Counted from the stretch's first letter, positions 1-8,837 are shown. The stretch is DNA of 64,000 nucleotides from Pseudomonas lini (GCF_030812475.1 NZ_JAUSSR010000005.1:248001-312000), one strand, 5' to 3'. Made by a program: numbers and translations. Notes: generated by a model from the letters alone, not told the origin.

Positions 1-584
1 AAACGCTTGGCATGACTCATTGGGCAGACTCTGATCAGGACTCGGCGTGCGAGCTGGTTTTTCAAAGGCGAACGGCACCCTGGCTCGGAGGTAGCCGGCA
101 CGGGGGATCACAGGAGAGAAGCGTGCTGGAACCGGCGTCAGGAGCCGCGCGGAACAGCAAGGGGAAATGAGGTCAGGTGGTCATGATCAGGCGCCCTCGC
201 AGGTGGGTCAGGTCTTGGCTCTCCTCCACCGTGCGAGGGGTCGGGTCGAGTTGTCGTTAGAGAAAGATCTCTTGGGTGGAAAATATTCGTCTAAAAAACT
301 TCTGTAAAAGTCTTAATAGTTATAAGTTAATAATTACTTTAATTAATATTTTTATGATTATTTATCAGCTATTTGCATTTTTAGTGAAGCTCGGCGACCT
401 GGTATAAACCTGCGCGCAATCGACGCTAATCCGTGCAGGAGCCGGCTTGCTGGCGAAGACGGCGGCACATTCAACAGAGGTGTTGGCAGACAGACCGCTT
501 TCGCTGCGGTGCGGCGATCCGACAAGCCAGCCCCTACAGGGGAAGGCAGGACCTCATCGATGAATCGGGCAAACTGCTCCACCC
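1..584. other. Left edge of window, no gene called
   Basis: No convincing gene is visible. One forward frame is open from base 3 to a stop near base 170, but its translation has no recognisable motif and could equally be the tail of a truncated gene or chance. Bases 280-365 are strongly AT-rich, unlike the surroundings, and then a REP pair follows (listed separately). The molybdoenzyme gene ends at 585 reading leftward, so this stretch is its downstream region. No hairpin followed by a T-run was found here. Confidence 0.5.
433..543. repeat. REP-like inverted pair downstream of the molybdoenzyme gene
   Basis: Two REP-type units face each other: CAGGAGCCGGCTTGCTGGCG near 436 and, inverted, GCCAGCCCCTACAGGGG near 526-543. 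They match the Pseudomonas REP consensus (GTAGGAGC, then GGCTTGCC, then GCGAA) and lie in a gene gap. Such pairs (REPINs) are mobilised by RAYT transposases encoded elsewhere; none is present in this window. Confidence 0.7.
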
Positions 585-2855
585 TCAAACCATCGACGGC
601 GGCTCGAACGCCGTGATCGGTGGCAACGCCTGATCCCACTTGACGATCTCCACCGAGGCGGTTTGCGCCGAGCAGCCCTGGGACAGGCTTGAAGCGCCGA
701 TGTCGGCGGTGATCATGTTCGGGTTGCCGTGTTTTTCCAGACTGTTGCGTTCACCAGGCACCCATGGATCGAACCAGGCTCCGGTGGCGATTTGCACCAC
801 GCCCGGGCGAATGCCGTCCGAGACGATTACCCCGGCCAGGAACGCGCCGCGGTCGTTGAACACCTTGACCACGTCGCCATCGACCAGCCCCCGATCGCGC
901 GCGTCGGCGGGGTTGAGCGTCAAAGGTTCACGTTGGCGGACCTTCGAAGCGCGACTGTAGGCGCCGTGATCGTATTGACTGTGCAGGCGGGTTTTCGGCT
1001 GGTTCGACAGCAGCTGCAACGGAAACGATGCCAGCGGCTTGTCCAGCCACACCGGATGCCCGGGGCAATCGGCGTAGCCGAAGCTGGCGATGCGTTCAGA
1101 GAAGATTTCGATGCGTCCTGAGGGCGTCGGTAGTGGATGGGCGTCGGGGTCTTCGCGGAAAGATTCGAGCAGGACGGTATCGTTGTCGGGGTAGTCGATT
1201 TCGAACAGGCCATCGCGCCAGAAGCGGTCGAAGTCCGGCAGTTCGATCCCGTGCTCCTGCGCCCTGCCCCGGGATTCGTCATAAGTAAAGCGCAGCCAGG
1301 CTTCGGCATCGCGGCCTTCGGTGAAGGCGTCGCGAAAACCCAGGCGCCTGGCGACATCCGCCAGGATCGAATAATCGTCCCGGGCCTCTCCCACCGGCTC
1401 GATCGCCTGGTGCATCGCGATCATGAAACGGTCCGAAGCGGAGCTGCCGATGTCGTTGCGCTCCAGGGCCGTCGTGGCCGGTAACACGATGTCCGAGTAC
1501 TTGGCCTGGGCGGTCCAGAACTGCTCATGCACGACGATGGTTTGCGGCCGCTGCCAGGCCTCCAGCAGACGGTTGAGATCCTGATGGTGATGGAAGATGT
1601 TGCCCCCGGCCCAATAGACCAGGCGGATGTCCGGGTAATGCAACTGCTTGCCGTTGTAGTCGAAAGGCGCGCCCGGGTTGAGCAGCATATCGGTCACCCG
1701 CGCCACCGGAATGAAATCCTTGACCGGATTGACCCCTTGGGAAAAGCGCGGTCCGGAAAACGCCTTGCGGCCACTGCCAGTGTTGTTCATGCAGCCGTAA
1801 CCCAGACCAAAGCCGCCGCCGGGCAGGCCGATCTGCCCGAGCAGCGCGGCCAGGGTCACGGTCATCCAGAACGGCTGTTCACCGTGCACCGACCGCTGCA
1901 GGGAATAGGCGACGTTGATCATGGTGCGCTGGCGGGCCATGCGCCGCGCGAGGTCGGTGATCTGCTGCGCCGGGATGTCGGTCAGGGCCTGGGCCCACAG
2001 TGAGTTTTTGGGCTGGCCGTCGACATGGCCGAGCAGATAATCGCGAAACCGCTCATAGCCAACCGTGTAGCGCTGAACGAAGTCCTCATTGTGCAAACCT
2101 TCGCTGACCAGCACGTAGGACAACGCCAGCATCAACGCGGTGTCACTGCCGGGACGAACCGGCAGCCATTGAATATTTTTCGGCCCGGTCAGATCGTCGC
2201 GCAACGGGCTGACGTTGACGAACTGCACGCCGGTCTCGGACATTTCTTCCAGCGCACGGGTCAACAGATGCTCGCTGGCACCCCCGGGGCTGGCCTGGGC
2301 GTTTTTTGCCGGCAGGCCACCGAAGGCGACGAACAGTTCGCAATGCTGCGCCAGGTTTTTCCATGAGGTGTGCGCGGCCAGCAGCCAGTCCATGTTGCCG
2401 ACGATGTGCGGCATCAACACCCGGCCGGCGCCCAGGCTGTAGCTGTCCATGCTGAACACATAGCCGCCGAACTGATTGAGGAAACGGTGCAGCTGGCTTT
2501 GCGCATGATGAAACCGCCCGGCGCTGCCCCAGCCGTAGCTGCCGCCGAAAATGGCCTGGTTGCCATGCTCGGCCTTGACCTGTTTCAGCTGCCCGGCGAC
2601 CAGGTCCAGGGCGACCTCCCACGACACTTCGACGAAGGGTTCCTGGCCGCGCAGCTCGGGGTGAGAACCGGGCTGCGCAAGATAGCTGCGACGCACCGCC
2701 GGCCGCAGGATTCGCGTCGGCGACGTGAGGGCTTCGGGAATCGAAGCGCCGATAGCGGACGGATCCGGGTCCCATTCCGCCGGGACCATCGCTTGCAGCT
2801 TTCCGTCGACGACCTGCGGGCGGTAGGCGCCCCAATGCATGGAAGTGAAACTCAT
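585..2855 (-). CDS. Molybdopterin oxidoreductase, BisC/TorZ-like (S- or N-oxide reductase)
   Basis: This 756-residue protein belongs to the DMSO reductase family of bis-MGD molybdoenzymes, close to the biotin/methionine sulfoxide and TMAO reductases. It starts with an HWGAYRP motif typical of that branch, has no N-terminal Cys cluster for an iron-sulfur centre, and carries YSLGAGR with Ser140 as the expected molybdenum ligand (family knowledge). The C-terminal part has the Moco dinucleotide-binding segment (LLSNQPKTRLHSQ). No Tat or Sec signal is seen, so a cytoplasmic BisC-like reductase is more likely than a periplasmic TorA-like one. The start is weakly supported because no good ribosome binding site lies within 12 bases. 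The gene is 237 bp beyond the ABC ATPase gene and separated from it by a REP pair, so it may have its own promoter. The substrate (sulfoxide, sulfone-derived or N-oxide) is inferred only from the sulfur-type neighbours. Confidence 0.85.
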   Translation of the reverse strand: MSFTSMHWGAYRPQVVDGKLQAMVPAEWDPDPSAIGASIPEALTSPTRILRPAVRRSYLAQPGSHPELRGQEPFVEVSWEVALDLVAGQLKQVKAEHGNQAIFGGSYGWGSAGRFHHAQSQLHRFLNQFGGYVFSMDSYSLGAGRVLMPHIVGNMDWLLAAHTSWKNLAQHCELFVAFGGLPAKNAQASPGGASEHLLTRALEEMSETGVQFVNVSPLRDDLTGPKNIQWLPVRPGSDTALMLALSYVLVSEGLHNEDFVQRYTVGYERFRDYLLGHVDGQPKNSLWAQALTDIPAQQITDLARRMARQRTMINVAYSLQRSVHGEQPFWMTVTLAALLGQIGLPGGGFGLGYGCMNNTGSGRKAFSGPRFSQGVNPVKDFIPVARVTDMLLNPGAPFDYNGKQLHYPDIRLVYWAGGNIFHHHQDLNRLLEAWQRPQTIVVHEQFWTAQAKYSDIVLPATTALERNDIGSSASDRFMIAMHQAIEPVGEARDDYSILADVARRLGFRDAFTEGRDAEAWLRFTYDESRGRAQEHGIELPDFDRFWRDGLFEIDYPDNDTVLLESFREDPDAHPLPTPSGRIEIFSERIASFGYADCPGHPVWLDKPLASFPLQLLSNQPKTRLHSQYDHGAYSRASKVRQREPLTLNPADARDRGLVDGDVVKVFNDRGAFLAGVIVSDGIRPGVVQIATGAWFDPWVPGERNSLEKHGNPNMITADIGASSLSQGCSAQTASVEIVKWDQALPPITAFEPPSMV

Positions 2856-2940
2856 GGTCTGAAAAAATCCCTATGGAATATGGAGAGCTCGCTCCCACAT
2901 TAGCTCAGTGCCAGGCACAATTCTCCCAAACACTATCAGT

Positions 2941-3038
2941 CCCCTGTAGGAGCTGGCTTGCCAGCGAAAGCGGTGTATCAGGCAATATATGTATCGACTG
3001 ACACACAGCTTTCGCGGGCAAGCCCGCTCCTACAGGGG
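2941..3038. repeat. REPIN (inverted REP pair)
   Basis: The element has a perfect 13-bp inverted terminus: CCCCTGTAGGAGC at 2941-2953 and GCTCCTACAGGGG at 3026-3038. Inside each end is a GGCTTGCC or GGGCAAGCC stem and a CGAAAGC motif. It can fold into one long hairpin and separates the molybdoenzyme gene from the ABC transporter genes, where it may act as a partial transcription stop or RNA stabiliser. Confidence 0.85.
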
Positions 3039-3092
3039 TACGTCGTTGTCTCGCGAATAGTGTTCGGCACAGATTTGGCATTCAACCCATGA

Positions 3093-3887
3093 TTACCAGC
3101 TTTCCCCCAACCCAAGCAAGCCCATGATCTGGCGTCGCAGGTCCACCAGGTAAGGGTCGTCGCGATGCCGCGGATATGGTCGTTCGATGGTCAATTGCGC
3201 CTTGATCGCCGCCGGCCGGTCGCTGAACACGATCACCCGATTGGCCAGCAGCAGGGCTTCTTCGACATCGTGGGTCACCAGCAGCGCGGTGTAGCCCTGG
3301 CGTTGCCACAGGTCGATCAGTTCTTTCTGCATGGTGATGCGAGTCAGGGAATCGAGCTTGCCCAGGGGCTCGTCGAGAATCAGCAGGCGCGGTTCGTTGA
3401 CGAGCGCCCGGGCCAGGGCCACACGCTGGGCCATCCCGCCTGACAGCTGCCGTGGGTAAGCGCGGGCGAACTGGCTGAGGCCGACTTTTTCCAACGCGGC
3501 ATCGACCTTGGCCGAATGGGTTTTCAGCAGGCCCTGGGCTTCCAGACCAAGGGCGACGTTGTCCCATACCCGGCGCCACGGGTACAGCGTCGGGTCCTGG
3601 AACACCACGACCCGACTCGGATCCGGGCCGGTGATCGACACACCGTCAGCCAGCAACCTGCCGGAATCGGCCGGTTCCAGCCCGGCCACCAGCCGCAGCA
3701 AGGTGGACTTGCCGCATCCTGAAGGCCCGAGCAAGGCGACGAATTCGCCAGGGGCAACGTCGAGGGAAACCCGCTCCAGCACCGGCAAGTGCTGACCGTC
3801 CAGGGCGAACCCATGACTCAAATTGTCGATGCGCAGAGCCAGCCCTGCCGACGCCGACGCCGTTGTTGTTTGTGCCAGCGCTACCAT
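3093..3887 (-). CDS. ABC transporter ATP-binding protein, SsuB/TauB type
   Basis: This is the 264-residue ATPase of a nitrate/sulfonate/taurine-type importer. It has Walker A GPSGCGKST, signature LSGGMAQR, Walker B LLILDEPLGKLD and the switch histidine in LLVTHD. The reading frame opens earlier at 3908, but the ATG at 3887 is preferred: AGGAG lies seven bases upstream, within the end of the permease gene, whose stop is at 3881-3883. The two genes therefore overlap and are translationally coupled. It powers the permease at 3881-4879, and the binding protein at 4866-5939 is the obvious partner. The LEKVGLSQFARAYPRQLSGG segment resembles SsuB. The exact substrate class is not fixed by sequence. 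Confidence 0.9.
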   Translation of the reverse strand: MVALAQTTTASASAGLALRIDNLSHGFALDGQHLPVLERVSLDVAPGEFVALLGPSGCGKSTLLRLVAGLEPADSGRLLADGVSITGPDPSRVVVFQDPTLYPWRRVWDNVALGLEAQGLLKTHSAKVDAALEKVGLSQFARAYPRQLSGGMAQRVALARALVNEPRLLILDEPLGKLDSLTRITMQKELIDLWQRQGYTALLVTHDVEEALLLANRVIVFSDRPAAIKAQLTIERPYPRHRDDPYLVDLRRQIMGLLGLGESW

Positions 3888-4879
3888 TTCATCGCTCCTT
3901 TCTGCCATGCTAGCAACCGGTCACGCACCAGGAACAGTGCGGAGATCAGCCCCGAGCAGGCCAGTGCCATGATCAACAGCGCCGCATACATATTGGCGTA
4001 GGCCGCCCAGCCCTGGGCCCATTGCAAGTACCAGCCGATGCCAGCCTTGACCCCCATCATTTCCGCGACCACGAGGGTCGAGAACGAAGCGCCCAGCCCC
4101 ATGAACAGACCCACGAACACGTGGGGCAAGGCCGCCGGGATCGCCACTTTGAAAATCAGGAAGCCCGGCTTCGCACCCAGGGTCCGGGCCACGTCGTAAT
4201 ACGCCTTGTCGACGCTGGCCACGCCGGACCAGGTCAGCACCGTCACCGGGAACCAGGTCGCCAGGGCGATCAGGAACACGCTGGCACTCCAGCTGGTGGG
4301 AAACAGAAAAAAGCACAGCGGCAGCAAGGCGGTGGAAGGCACCGGCCCGAGAATGCGCAATACCGGATGCAGCCAGTAGCCGATGCTGGTGGACCAACCG
4401 ATGGCGACCCCGGCGACAAAACCGGTTGCAGCGCCCAATGCCACGCCCGTGCCCAGCAACAGCGCCGAGTGCAGCAGGCTCTCGGCCAGGCGCGGCCAGT
4501 CTTCGACGTACACCGCGAGCAACGCTTGCGGCGGTGCGAAAAATGGCACCGGCAACAGGCCCAGCTTGGCGGTGAGCAGCTCCCAGACAGCCAACAGGAG
4601 CGGCAATGCGATCAACCAGGCGCCAGCTGCACGAATGCGCGTGGCAACTTGTGCCGACCAGCGACCGACGAGACCCAGCAGGCCGATCAAGGCCGCCATC
4701 GCCAGGCACAGATTCGCCAAGCCCTGGGTCATCGGCCAGACCCGCGTGGCGTTGGGCCAATAGCTGATCAACAGCGCCACCGCCACCCACGCCGTCACCG
4801 CTATCGCGCCCTGGCGCCAGACCTTGAAAGCCCGCGACGTCGCCGCTGGGGCCAGTGTCGAAAACTCAGCTGAAGACAT
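3881..4879 (-). CDS. ABC transporter permease, SsuC/TauC type
   Basis: This inner-membrane permease (332 residues from the preferred start) has several long hydrophobic segments and the EAA-loop signature of binding-protein-dependent permeases (ARTLGAKPGFLIFKVAIPAA). The frame is open to 4912; the ATG at 4879 is preferred because AAGGAG sits ten bases upstream, inside the last codons of the binding-protein gene. It is longer than a typical SsuC (about 260 residues) because of extra N-terminal transmembrane segments before the permease core, so the core begins around residue 110. It sits between its binding protein and ATPase with overlaps on both sides, so the three form one operon. Confidence 0.88.
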   Translation of the reverse strand: MSSAEFSTLAPAATSRAFKVWRQGAIAVTAWVAVALLISYWPNATRVWPMTQGLANLCLAMAALIGLLGLVGRWSAQVATRIRAAGAWLIALPLLLAVWELLTAKLGLLPVPFFAPPQALLAVYVEDWPRLAESLLHSALLLGTGVALGAATGFVAGVAIGWSTSIGYWLHPVLRILGPVPSTALLPLCFFLFPTSWSASVFLIALATWFPVTVLTWSGVASVDKAYYDVARTLGAKPGFLIFKVAIPAALPHVFVGLFMGLGASFSTLVVAEMMGVKAGIGWYLQWAQGWAAYANMYAALLIMALACSGLISALFLVRDRLLAWQKGAMKW

Positions 4880-5939
4880 CGGCGGTGATCTCCTTGGCGA
4901 ACTCACCGGCATCAGTGCTCTGGCGAATGACTTCCACGGTTTTCAGGTCGGTGACGTAGGTGGTGATTTCCCTGGTCAGCAGCGCTCCCACGGCATGATG
5001 CCCGTGGGTATGGTCATGCAGGATGGCCTCGACTTCTTCGACCGAGGTGTTCAGCGCGTAGGCCTGGAACCCCTTGGCCACGGCCTGGGGATTTTTCACC
5101 GAGTAATCGTGGGCCTCGAGAATCGCCTGGGTCAGGGCCGCCGCCACGCGTTTTTCCTCGCGCACCAGTTTGCCGGTCACGCCGACCACGCAGCAGCTGA
5201 GGTTGGCGTACTCCTCGACCAGGTTGGTGGACAGCTCCCGGGCCTGGCCGGCCTTGATCAGGCGGTACATGAACGGGTCGCTGCCGCTGATCGCCTGGAC
5301 TTCACCGCGCTCCAGCGCCGTGCCCAGCAGGTCGGCCGGGAACAGTCGCCAGTCGACATCGCGCACCGGATCGATGCCGTGCTTTTTCAACAGGATCGAG
5401 AAGAAATTGCGGTCCGGGCTGGCCATGTCGGTGACGCCGATGGTCTTGCCCTTGAGGTCCTCGAGCTTGTGCACGTCACCATTGACCGCACTGAGCAAAC
5501 GCAGGCAACCGCCATGGGTACCGGCGGTGAGCTTGACGTCGAAGCCCTGCTCCAGGGCCTTGAGCCAGCGCAGCGCCATGCCGACACCGGCGTCGGCCTT
5601 GCCGGTGGCGATGGCTTCGAGCAGGACTTCGGTGGAGTTGCCAAAGTTGACCAGTTCCACATCGAGGTTGTGCTTCTTGAAAAATCCTTGCCCATGGGCG
5701 ATGACCACCGGCGCCAGGCACACCGCATTGAGGTTGACCGCCAGCTTCAGCGCCCGCGGCGCGTCCAGGCGGATAAACTCGCCAGTGCCGCCGGGCTCGC
5801 TTGCGCCCGGGGCAGCATGTCCAGCGTGTTCATCGGTCGCCCAACTGGCGCGCGGCAATGACATCAGCAACGGACTCGCCAGGGCGACGCTGGCCAGGCC
5901 CAGCAGGTGACGACGGGTCAAACGATCGAAAACGGCCAT
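4866..5939 (-). CDS. ABC substrate-binding protein, NitT/TauT (NMT1) family, Tat signal
   Basis: This 357-residue periplasmic binding protein belongs to the nitrate/sulfonate/taurine/thiamine-precursor group (SRPBCC-unrelated, NMT1/THI5-like fold). The leader contains LTRRHLLGL followed by a hydrophobic run and an ALA-type cleavage region, which looks like a twin-arginine signal. The mature protein has the family segments AHGQGFFKKHNLDVELV and LKGKTIGVTD. Two features are odd for the family: a His-containing mature N-terminus (TDEHAGHAAP) and a histidine cluster HDHTHGHH near residue 307, which could bind a metal or be part of the ligand pocket. It heads the permease/ATPase operon. The ligand is unknown; an organosulfur compound is an inference from the monooxygenase, SsuA-like and Mop neighbours. 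Confidence 0.87.
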   Translation of the reverse strand: MAVFDRLTRRHLLGLASVALASPLLMSLPRASWATDEHAGHAAPGASEPGGTGEFIRLDAPRALKLAVNLNAVCLAPVVIAHGQGFFKKHNLDVELVNFGNSTEVLLEAIATGKADAGVGMALRWLKALEQGFDVKLTAGTHGGCLRLLSAVNGDVHKLEDLKGKTIGVTDMASPDRNFFSILLKKHGIDPVRDVDWRLFPADLLGTALERGEVQAISGSDPFMYRLIKAGQARELSTNLVEEYANLSCCVVGVTGKLVREEKRVAAALTQAILEAHDYSVKNPQAVAKGFQAYALNTSVEEVEAILHDHTHGHHAVGALLTREITTYVTDLKTVEVIRQSTDAGEFAKEITADVFS

Positions 5940-5970
5940 GCAAAATATCCCTTTTGATTGATGGAGGTGC

Positions 5971-7296
5971 TTAGTCCTTCAGTCCGGCCAGCCCCAGATG
6001 CTCACGCAAGGTCGAGCCCTCGTAGGCGCGGCGGAACAAGCCCTTGCGTTGCAAATGAGGAATCACGCTCTCGACGAATTCGCTGAACGAGCCCGGCAGG
6101 TAAGCCGGCGAGATCACGAAGCCGTCGCAGCCTTCGCCCAGGAACAGCTCGGCCAGTTGCTCGGCGATTTGTGCGCCGGTGCCCACCAGCTGCGGCACGC
6201 GCACGCTGCTGGCGAAAATCCGTCCCAGTTGCTCCAGGGTGGTTTCCGGGCCCTGCATCAGCAGCTTTTCGGCGGCGGCCGGATGGATCAGTGGCGACCG
6301 GGCGATCTCGGCCAGGGTTGCGGATAACGCAAACGGCGACAGGTCGACATTGAGTTGCGAGGCCAGGGTGACCAGGCCCAATTCGGGACGCGCCAGCGCG
6401 TTGTGCCGATCGCGCTTGGCCCGCGCTTCGGCTTCGCTGCCGCCAATGAACGGCATGACCGCCGTCAGCACTTTGCAGCTGTCGGCCTCGCGCCCCTGTT
6501 GCACGACCTGCGCCCGCACGTCGTCACGGAAGGCGCGCATGGCGTTCAAGTGCGGGTGAATGGTGAAGATCGCCTCGGCCCAGCGCGCGCCGAAACGCCG
6601 GCCTCGACCGGACGAACCGGCCTGGATCAGCACAGGTCGGCCCTGGGGCGTGCGCGGAATGTTCAATGGCCCTTCGACCTTGAACCACTCGCCCTGGTGT
6701 TGCACCGAGTGAATCTGCGACGGATCGGCCAGCACCCCGCTTTCCCGATCCAGCTTCAGCGCGTCCGGCCCCCAGCTGCGCCACAGCTTCAACGCCACTT
6801 CGACGAACTCGTCGGCGCGGTCGTAACGCAGGTCATGCTCCAGGTGCTTGTCCTTGCCGAACAGACGCCCTTCGCTGTCGTTCATCGAGGTCACGATATT
6901 CCAGGCCGCACGGCCCCTGGACAGGTGATCCAGGGTGGCGAATTCCCGGGCGATATGCGCCGGTTCGTAATAGGTGGTGGAACGGGTGGCGCCCAGCCCC
7001 AGCTTGCGGGTCTGGCCGATCAGGTAAGACAGGATCGGCAGAGGGTCCAGCCGTGTCGCGTCCTGGGCGCCGTAGCGCAAGGCCAAGTCCCGGGAGCCAC
7101 CCATCTGGTCACCGACCGCAAGGCGATCGGCGAAGAATAGAAAGTCGAACAAGCCCTCCTCCACGACCTTCGCGACGCGGGCGTAGTACTCGGGCTCAAG
7201 GTAGTTGCCGACGGTTGCAGGGTGACGCCACACCGCGTGGCTGTGGACGACCGGGCCGGTCAGCAAAAAGGCGGACAGGTGAATTTGACGACTCAT
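5971..7296 (-). CDS. LLM-class FMNH2-dependent monooxygenase, NtaA/SnaA/DszA family
   Basis: This 441-residue enzyme belongs to the bacterial-luciferase-like group that includes nitrilotriacetate monooxygenase component A and dibenzothiophene-sulfone monooxygenase DszA. Supporting motifs are SAFLLTGPVVHSHAVWRHP at the N-terminus, GLFDFLFFADRL, the long RSTTYYEPAHIAREFATLDHL segment and GRAAWNIVTS. Such enzymes take reduced FMN from a separate reductase and use oxygen to cleave C-S or C-N bonds. No flavin reductase is encoded next to it. It lies 12 bp downstream of the SsuA-like gene (7309) and 31 bp upstream of the second binding protein, so it is likely co-transcribed with both. Desulfonation or sulfone cleavage is the likeliest role by context. 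Confidence 0.88.
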   Translation of the reverse strand: MSRQIHLSAFLLTGPVVHSHAVWRHPATVGNYLEPEYYARVAKVVEEGLFDFLFFADRLAVGDQMGGSRDLALRYGAQDATRLDPLPILSYLIGQTRKLGLGATRSTTYYEPAHIAREFATLDHLSRGRAAWNIVTSMNDSEGRLFGKDKHLEHDLRYDRADEFVEVALKLWRSWGPDALKLDRESGVLADPSQIHSVQHQGEWFKVEGPLNIPRTPQGRPVLIQAGSSGRGRRFGARWAEAIFTIHPHLNAMRAFRDDVRAQVVQQGREADSCKVLTAVMPFIGGSEAEARAKRDRHNALARPELGLVTLASQLNVDLSPFALSATLAEIARSPLIHPAAAEKLLMQGPETTLEQLGRIFASSVRVPQLVGTGAQIAEQLAELFLGEGCDGFVISPAYLPGSFSEFVESVIPHLQRKGLFRRAYEGSTLREHLGLAGLKD

Positions 7297-7308
7297 GGCA
7301 ACGTCCCC

Positions 7309-8250
7309 TTACTGCGCCTTCGGCGTCCAGACAGCGATGTCGGATACCTTCAACGGTTTGGGCGTGAGCTTCGCCGCGTAGTAGGTGTCGGCGATGCGTT
7401 GCTGCTCGGCCAGTTCATCGACCTTGACCGGGACGATGTCGTAGCTGCGGCGGGTGTTCGCCAGCTCCACCGTGGCTGGGGGAATGTTGCCCCACAGCGG
7501 CCCGAGGATCTGCGCCGCCTCTTGCGGGTGCGTTTTGACCCACTGCCCGGTCTCGCGCAGGGTATCGAAAGTGACTTGCAGCACGTCCGGGTGCGCCTTG
7601 GCGAACTTCGACGTCGCCAGGTAGAAACGGTTGTAGTTGGCGACGCCGTCCTTGCCATCGGCCAGCACCCGCACGTGATGATCCAGTTGCTGGGTCGCCA
7701 GGAACGGGTCCCAGATGGCCCAGGCATCGACACTGCCGTTGGCGAATGCCGCGCCGCCATCCGGTGCTTCGAGGTAACGCGGGGTGATGTCGGCAAGGGT
7801 CAGCCCGGCTTTTTGCAATGCAGAGATCAACAGGAAGTTGCTGCCCGAGCCCTTGGACACCGCGACCGTCTTGCCCTTCAGATCAGCAACACTCCGGATC
7901 GGCGAGGTGTCCGCGACAATGATCGCCTGGGCGCTGGACGATGGATTTTCCCGGGCGTAATAGGTCAGTGGCGCATCGGCCGCCTGGGTAAACAAGGCAA
8001 AGGCGTCGGCGACGTCGGCATGCAAATCGACACTGCCGGCGTTCAGGGAGCTGAGCAGGCCGGTGCTGAATTCATGCCAGTTGACGGTGAAGCCCAGGGG
8101 TTTGAGGCGCTCCTCCAGCTGGCCGTTCTGCTTGAGCAGAATCCACAGGGTCGAAGAACGCTGGTAGCTGATATCGATGGCTTGCTGAGCCTGAGCCCCC
8201 GCTGCGGCGAACAGCAGGCTGGCGGCGACGATGAGTTTTTTCAACTTCAT
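7309..8250 (-). CDS. Aliphatic sulfonate ABC binding protein, SsuA-like
   Basis: This 313-residue periplasmic protein has a clear Sec signal (KLKKLIVAASLLFAAAGAQA) and family segments ISYQRSSTLWILLKQNG, LKGKTVAVSKGSGSNFLL and DAWAIWDPFLATQ, as in SsuA. An AAGG ribosome binding site lies eight bases before the ATG. It is similar over its full length to the divergent protein at 8953-9927: both have YQ-SSTL, HEFS-GL, the NVGNVD/NAGSVD segment and WGN--PATVE. They are therefore paralogues with probably different ligands. It is the first gene of the leftward set that continues into the monooxygenase. No permease is adjacent, so it presumably docks on the 3881-4879 permease or one elsewhere. Confidence 0.9.
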   Translation of the reverse strand: MKLKKLIVAASLLFAAAGAQAQQAIDISYQRSSTLWILLKQNGQLEERLKPLGFTVNWHEFSTGLLSSLNAGSVDLHADVADAFALFTQAADAPLTYYARENPSSSAQAIIVADTSPIRSVADLKGKTVAVSKGSGSNFLLISALQKAGLTLADITPRYLEAPDGGAAFANGSVDAWAIWDPFLATQQLDHHVRVLADGKDGVANYNRFYLATSKFAKAHPDVLQVTFDTLRETGQWVKTHPQEAAQILGPLWGNIPPATVELANTRRSYDIVPVKVDELAEQQRIADTYYAAKLTPKPLKVSDIAVWTPKAQ

Positions 8251-8511
8251 GAAAGACCTTGGAGTGGGTTGGTTCGAAGAGGCCGAGCAAAAAACCGGGT
8301 CAGCCGTGTTGCGTCCAGCGAGGTTTCGAGGGTGAGCCAGAAAGCAATTTTGATTATATTAGAGCTCAATGATTATGAAAGAATCATATAATTATATGGT
8401 TATGCCGGTTGGGTCGGACGGTGTTGAACGGCTTCGCTACCTGCCCGATCGATGAGGGCAAAGAAGATCGAAGCCGAGGGTCTTGAGATTCAAGGCTTGG
8501 AGCCGGCCCGG
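8251..8511. other. AT-rich gap upstream of the SsuA-like gene
   Basis: Bases 8345-8400 are very AT-rich and contain the inverted repeat ATGATT (8369-8374) / AATCAT (8382-8387) and an ATATAATTATAT palindrome (8387-8398). This is the likely leftward promoter and operator region of the SsuA-like/monooxygenase/ABC operon. No small gene was found. Confidence 0.4.
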
Positions 8512-8727
8512 TCAGAGTTTGGCGATCGAGACCTCGGTGGATTTGACGAAGGCAATGACCTCGCTGCCGATCTTCAATTCAAGGTCACGCACCGAGCGGG
8601 TGGTGATCACTGAGGTGACGATGCCCGAGGCGGTTTGCACATCGATTTCGGAGACCACTTCGCCTTCCACTATTTCCTTGATGACGCCCTTGAACTGGTT
8701 CCGTACGTTGATCGCTTTGATGGTCAT
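8512..8727 (-). CDS. Molybdopterin/molybdate-binding Mop (TOBE) protein, SsuF-like
   Basis: This 71-residue protein is a single Mop/TOBE domain (molbindin). The sequence IKAINVRNQFKGVIKEIVEG, followed by GIVTSVITTRSVRDL and ending GSEVIAFVKSTEVSIAKL, matches the small cytoplasmic molybdate/Moco-binding proteins. A protein of this kind and size, SsuF, is part of the P. putida ssu sulfonate operon (established knowledge). AGGAAG lies eight bases before the ATG. Its place at the head of a block that also encodes a molybdoenzyme (585-2855) suggests molybdenum buffering for that enzyme or a sulfonate-use role as for SsuF. The bases after it (8251-8511) separate it from the SsuA-like gene, so it may form its own transcript. 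Confidence 0.87.
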   Translation of the reverse strand: MTIKAINVRNQFKGVIKEIVEGEVVSEIDVQTASGIVTSVITTRSVRDLELKIGSEVIAFVKSTEVSIAKL

Positions 8728-8807
8728 GGTGAGGCTTCCTGTCTGGTGTTGGGCAAATTCGCACTGTAGTGCAGGCCTCTAAGGTGCACCTCCCGGAATG
8801 ACATTAA

Positions 8808-8837
8808 AAGGAATAAATAACGATTTATTTATTCCTT
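8808..8837. promoter_or_regulatory. 12-bp inverted repeat between divergent genes
   Basis: AAGGAATAAATA (8808-8819) and TATTTATTCCTT (8826-8837) are perfect reverse complements separated by six bases. They lie in the 225-bp gap between the leftward Mop gene and the rightward SsuA-like gene. The location and symmetry suggest an operator for a regulator of both sides. A third GGAATA occurs just after it. No known regulator motif was recognised. Confidence 0.45.

Noticed and set aside
3..170. Open forward frame at the left edge as the tail of a gene
   Set aside because: It has only 56 codons, no recognisable motif and no codon pattern that stands out; kept as undecided rather than called.
2941..3038. 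Paired REP units considered as insertion sequence ends
   Set aside because: There is no transposase between them, they match the REP consensus, and the same motif recurs in other gene gaps.
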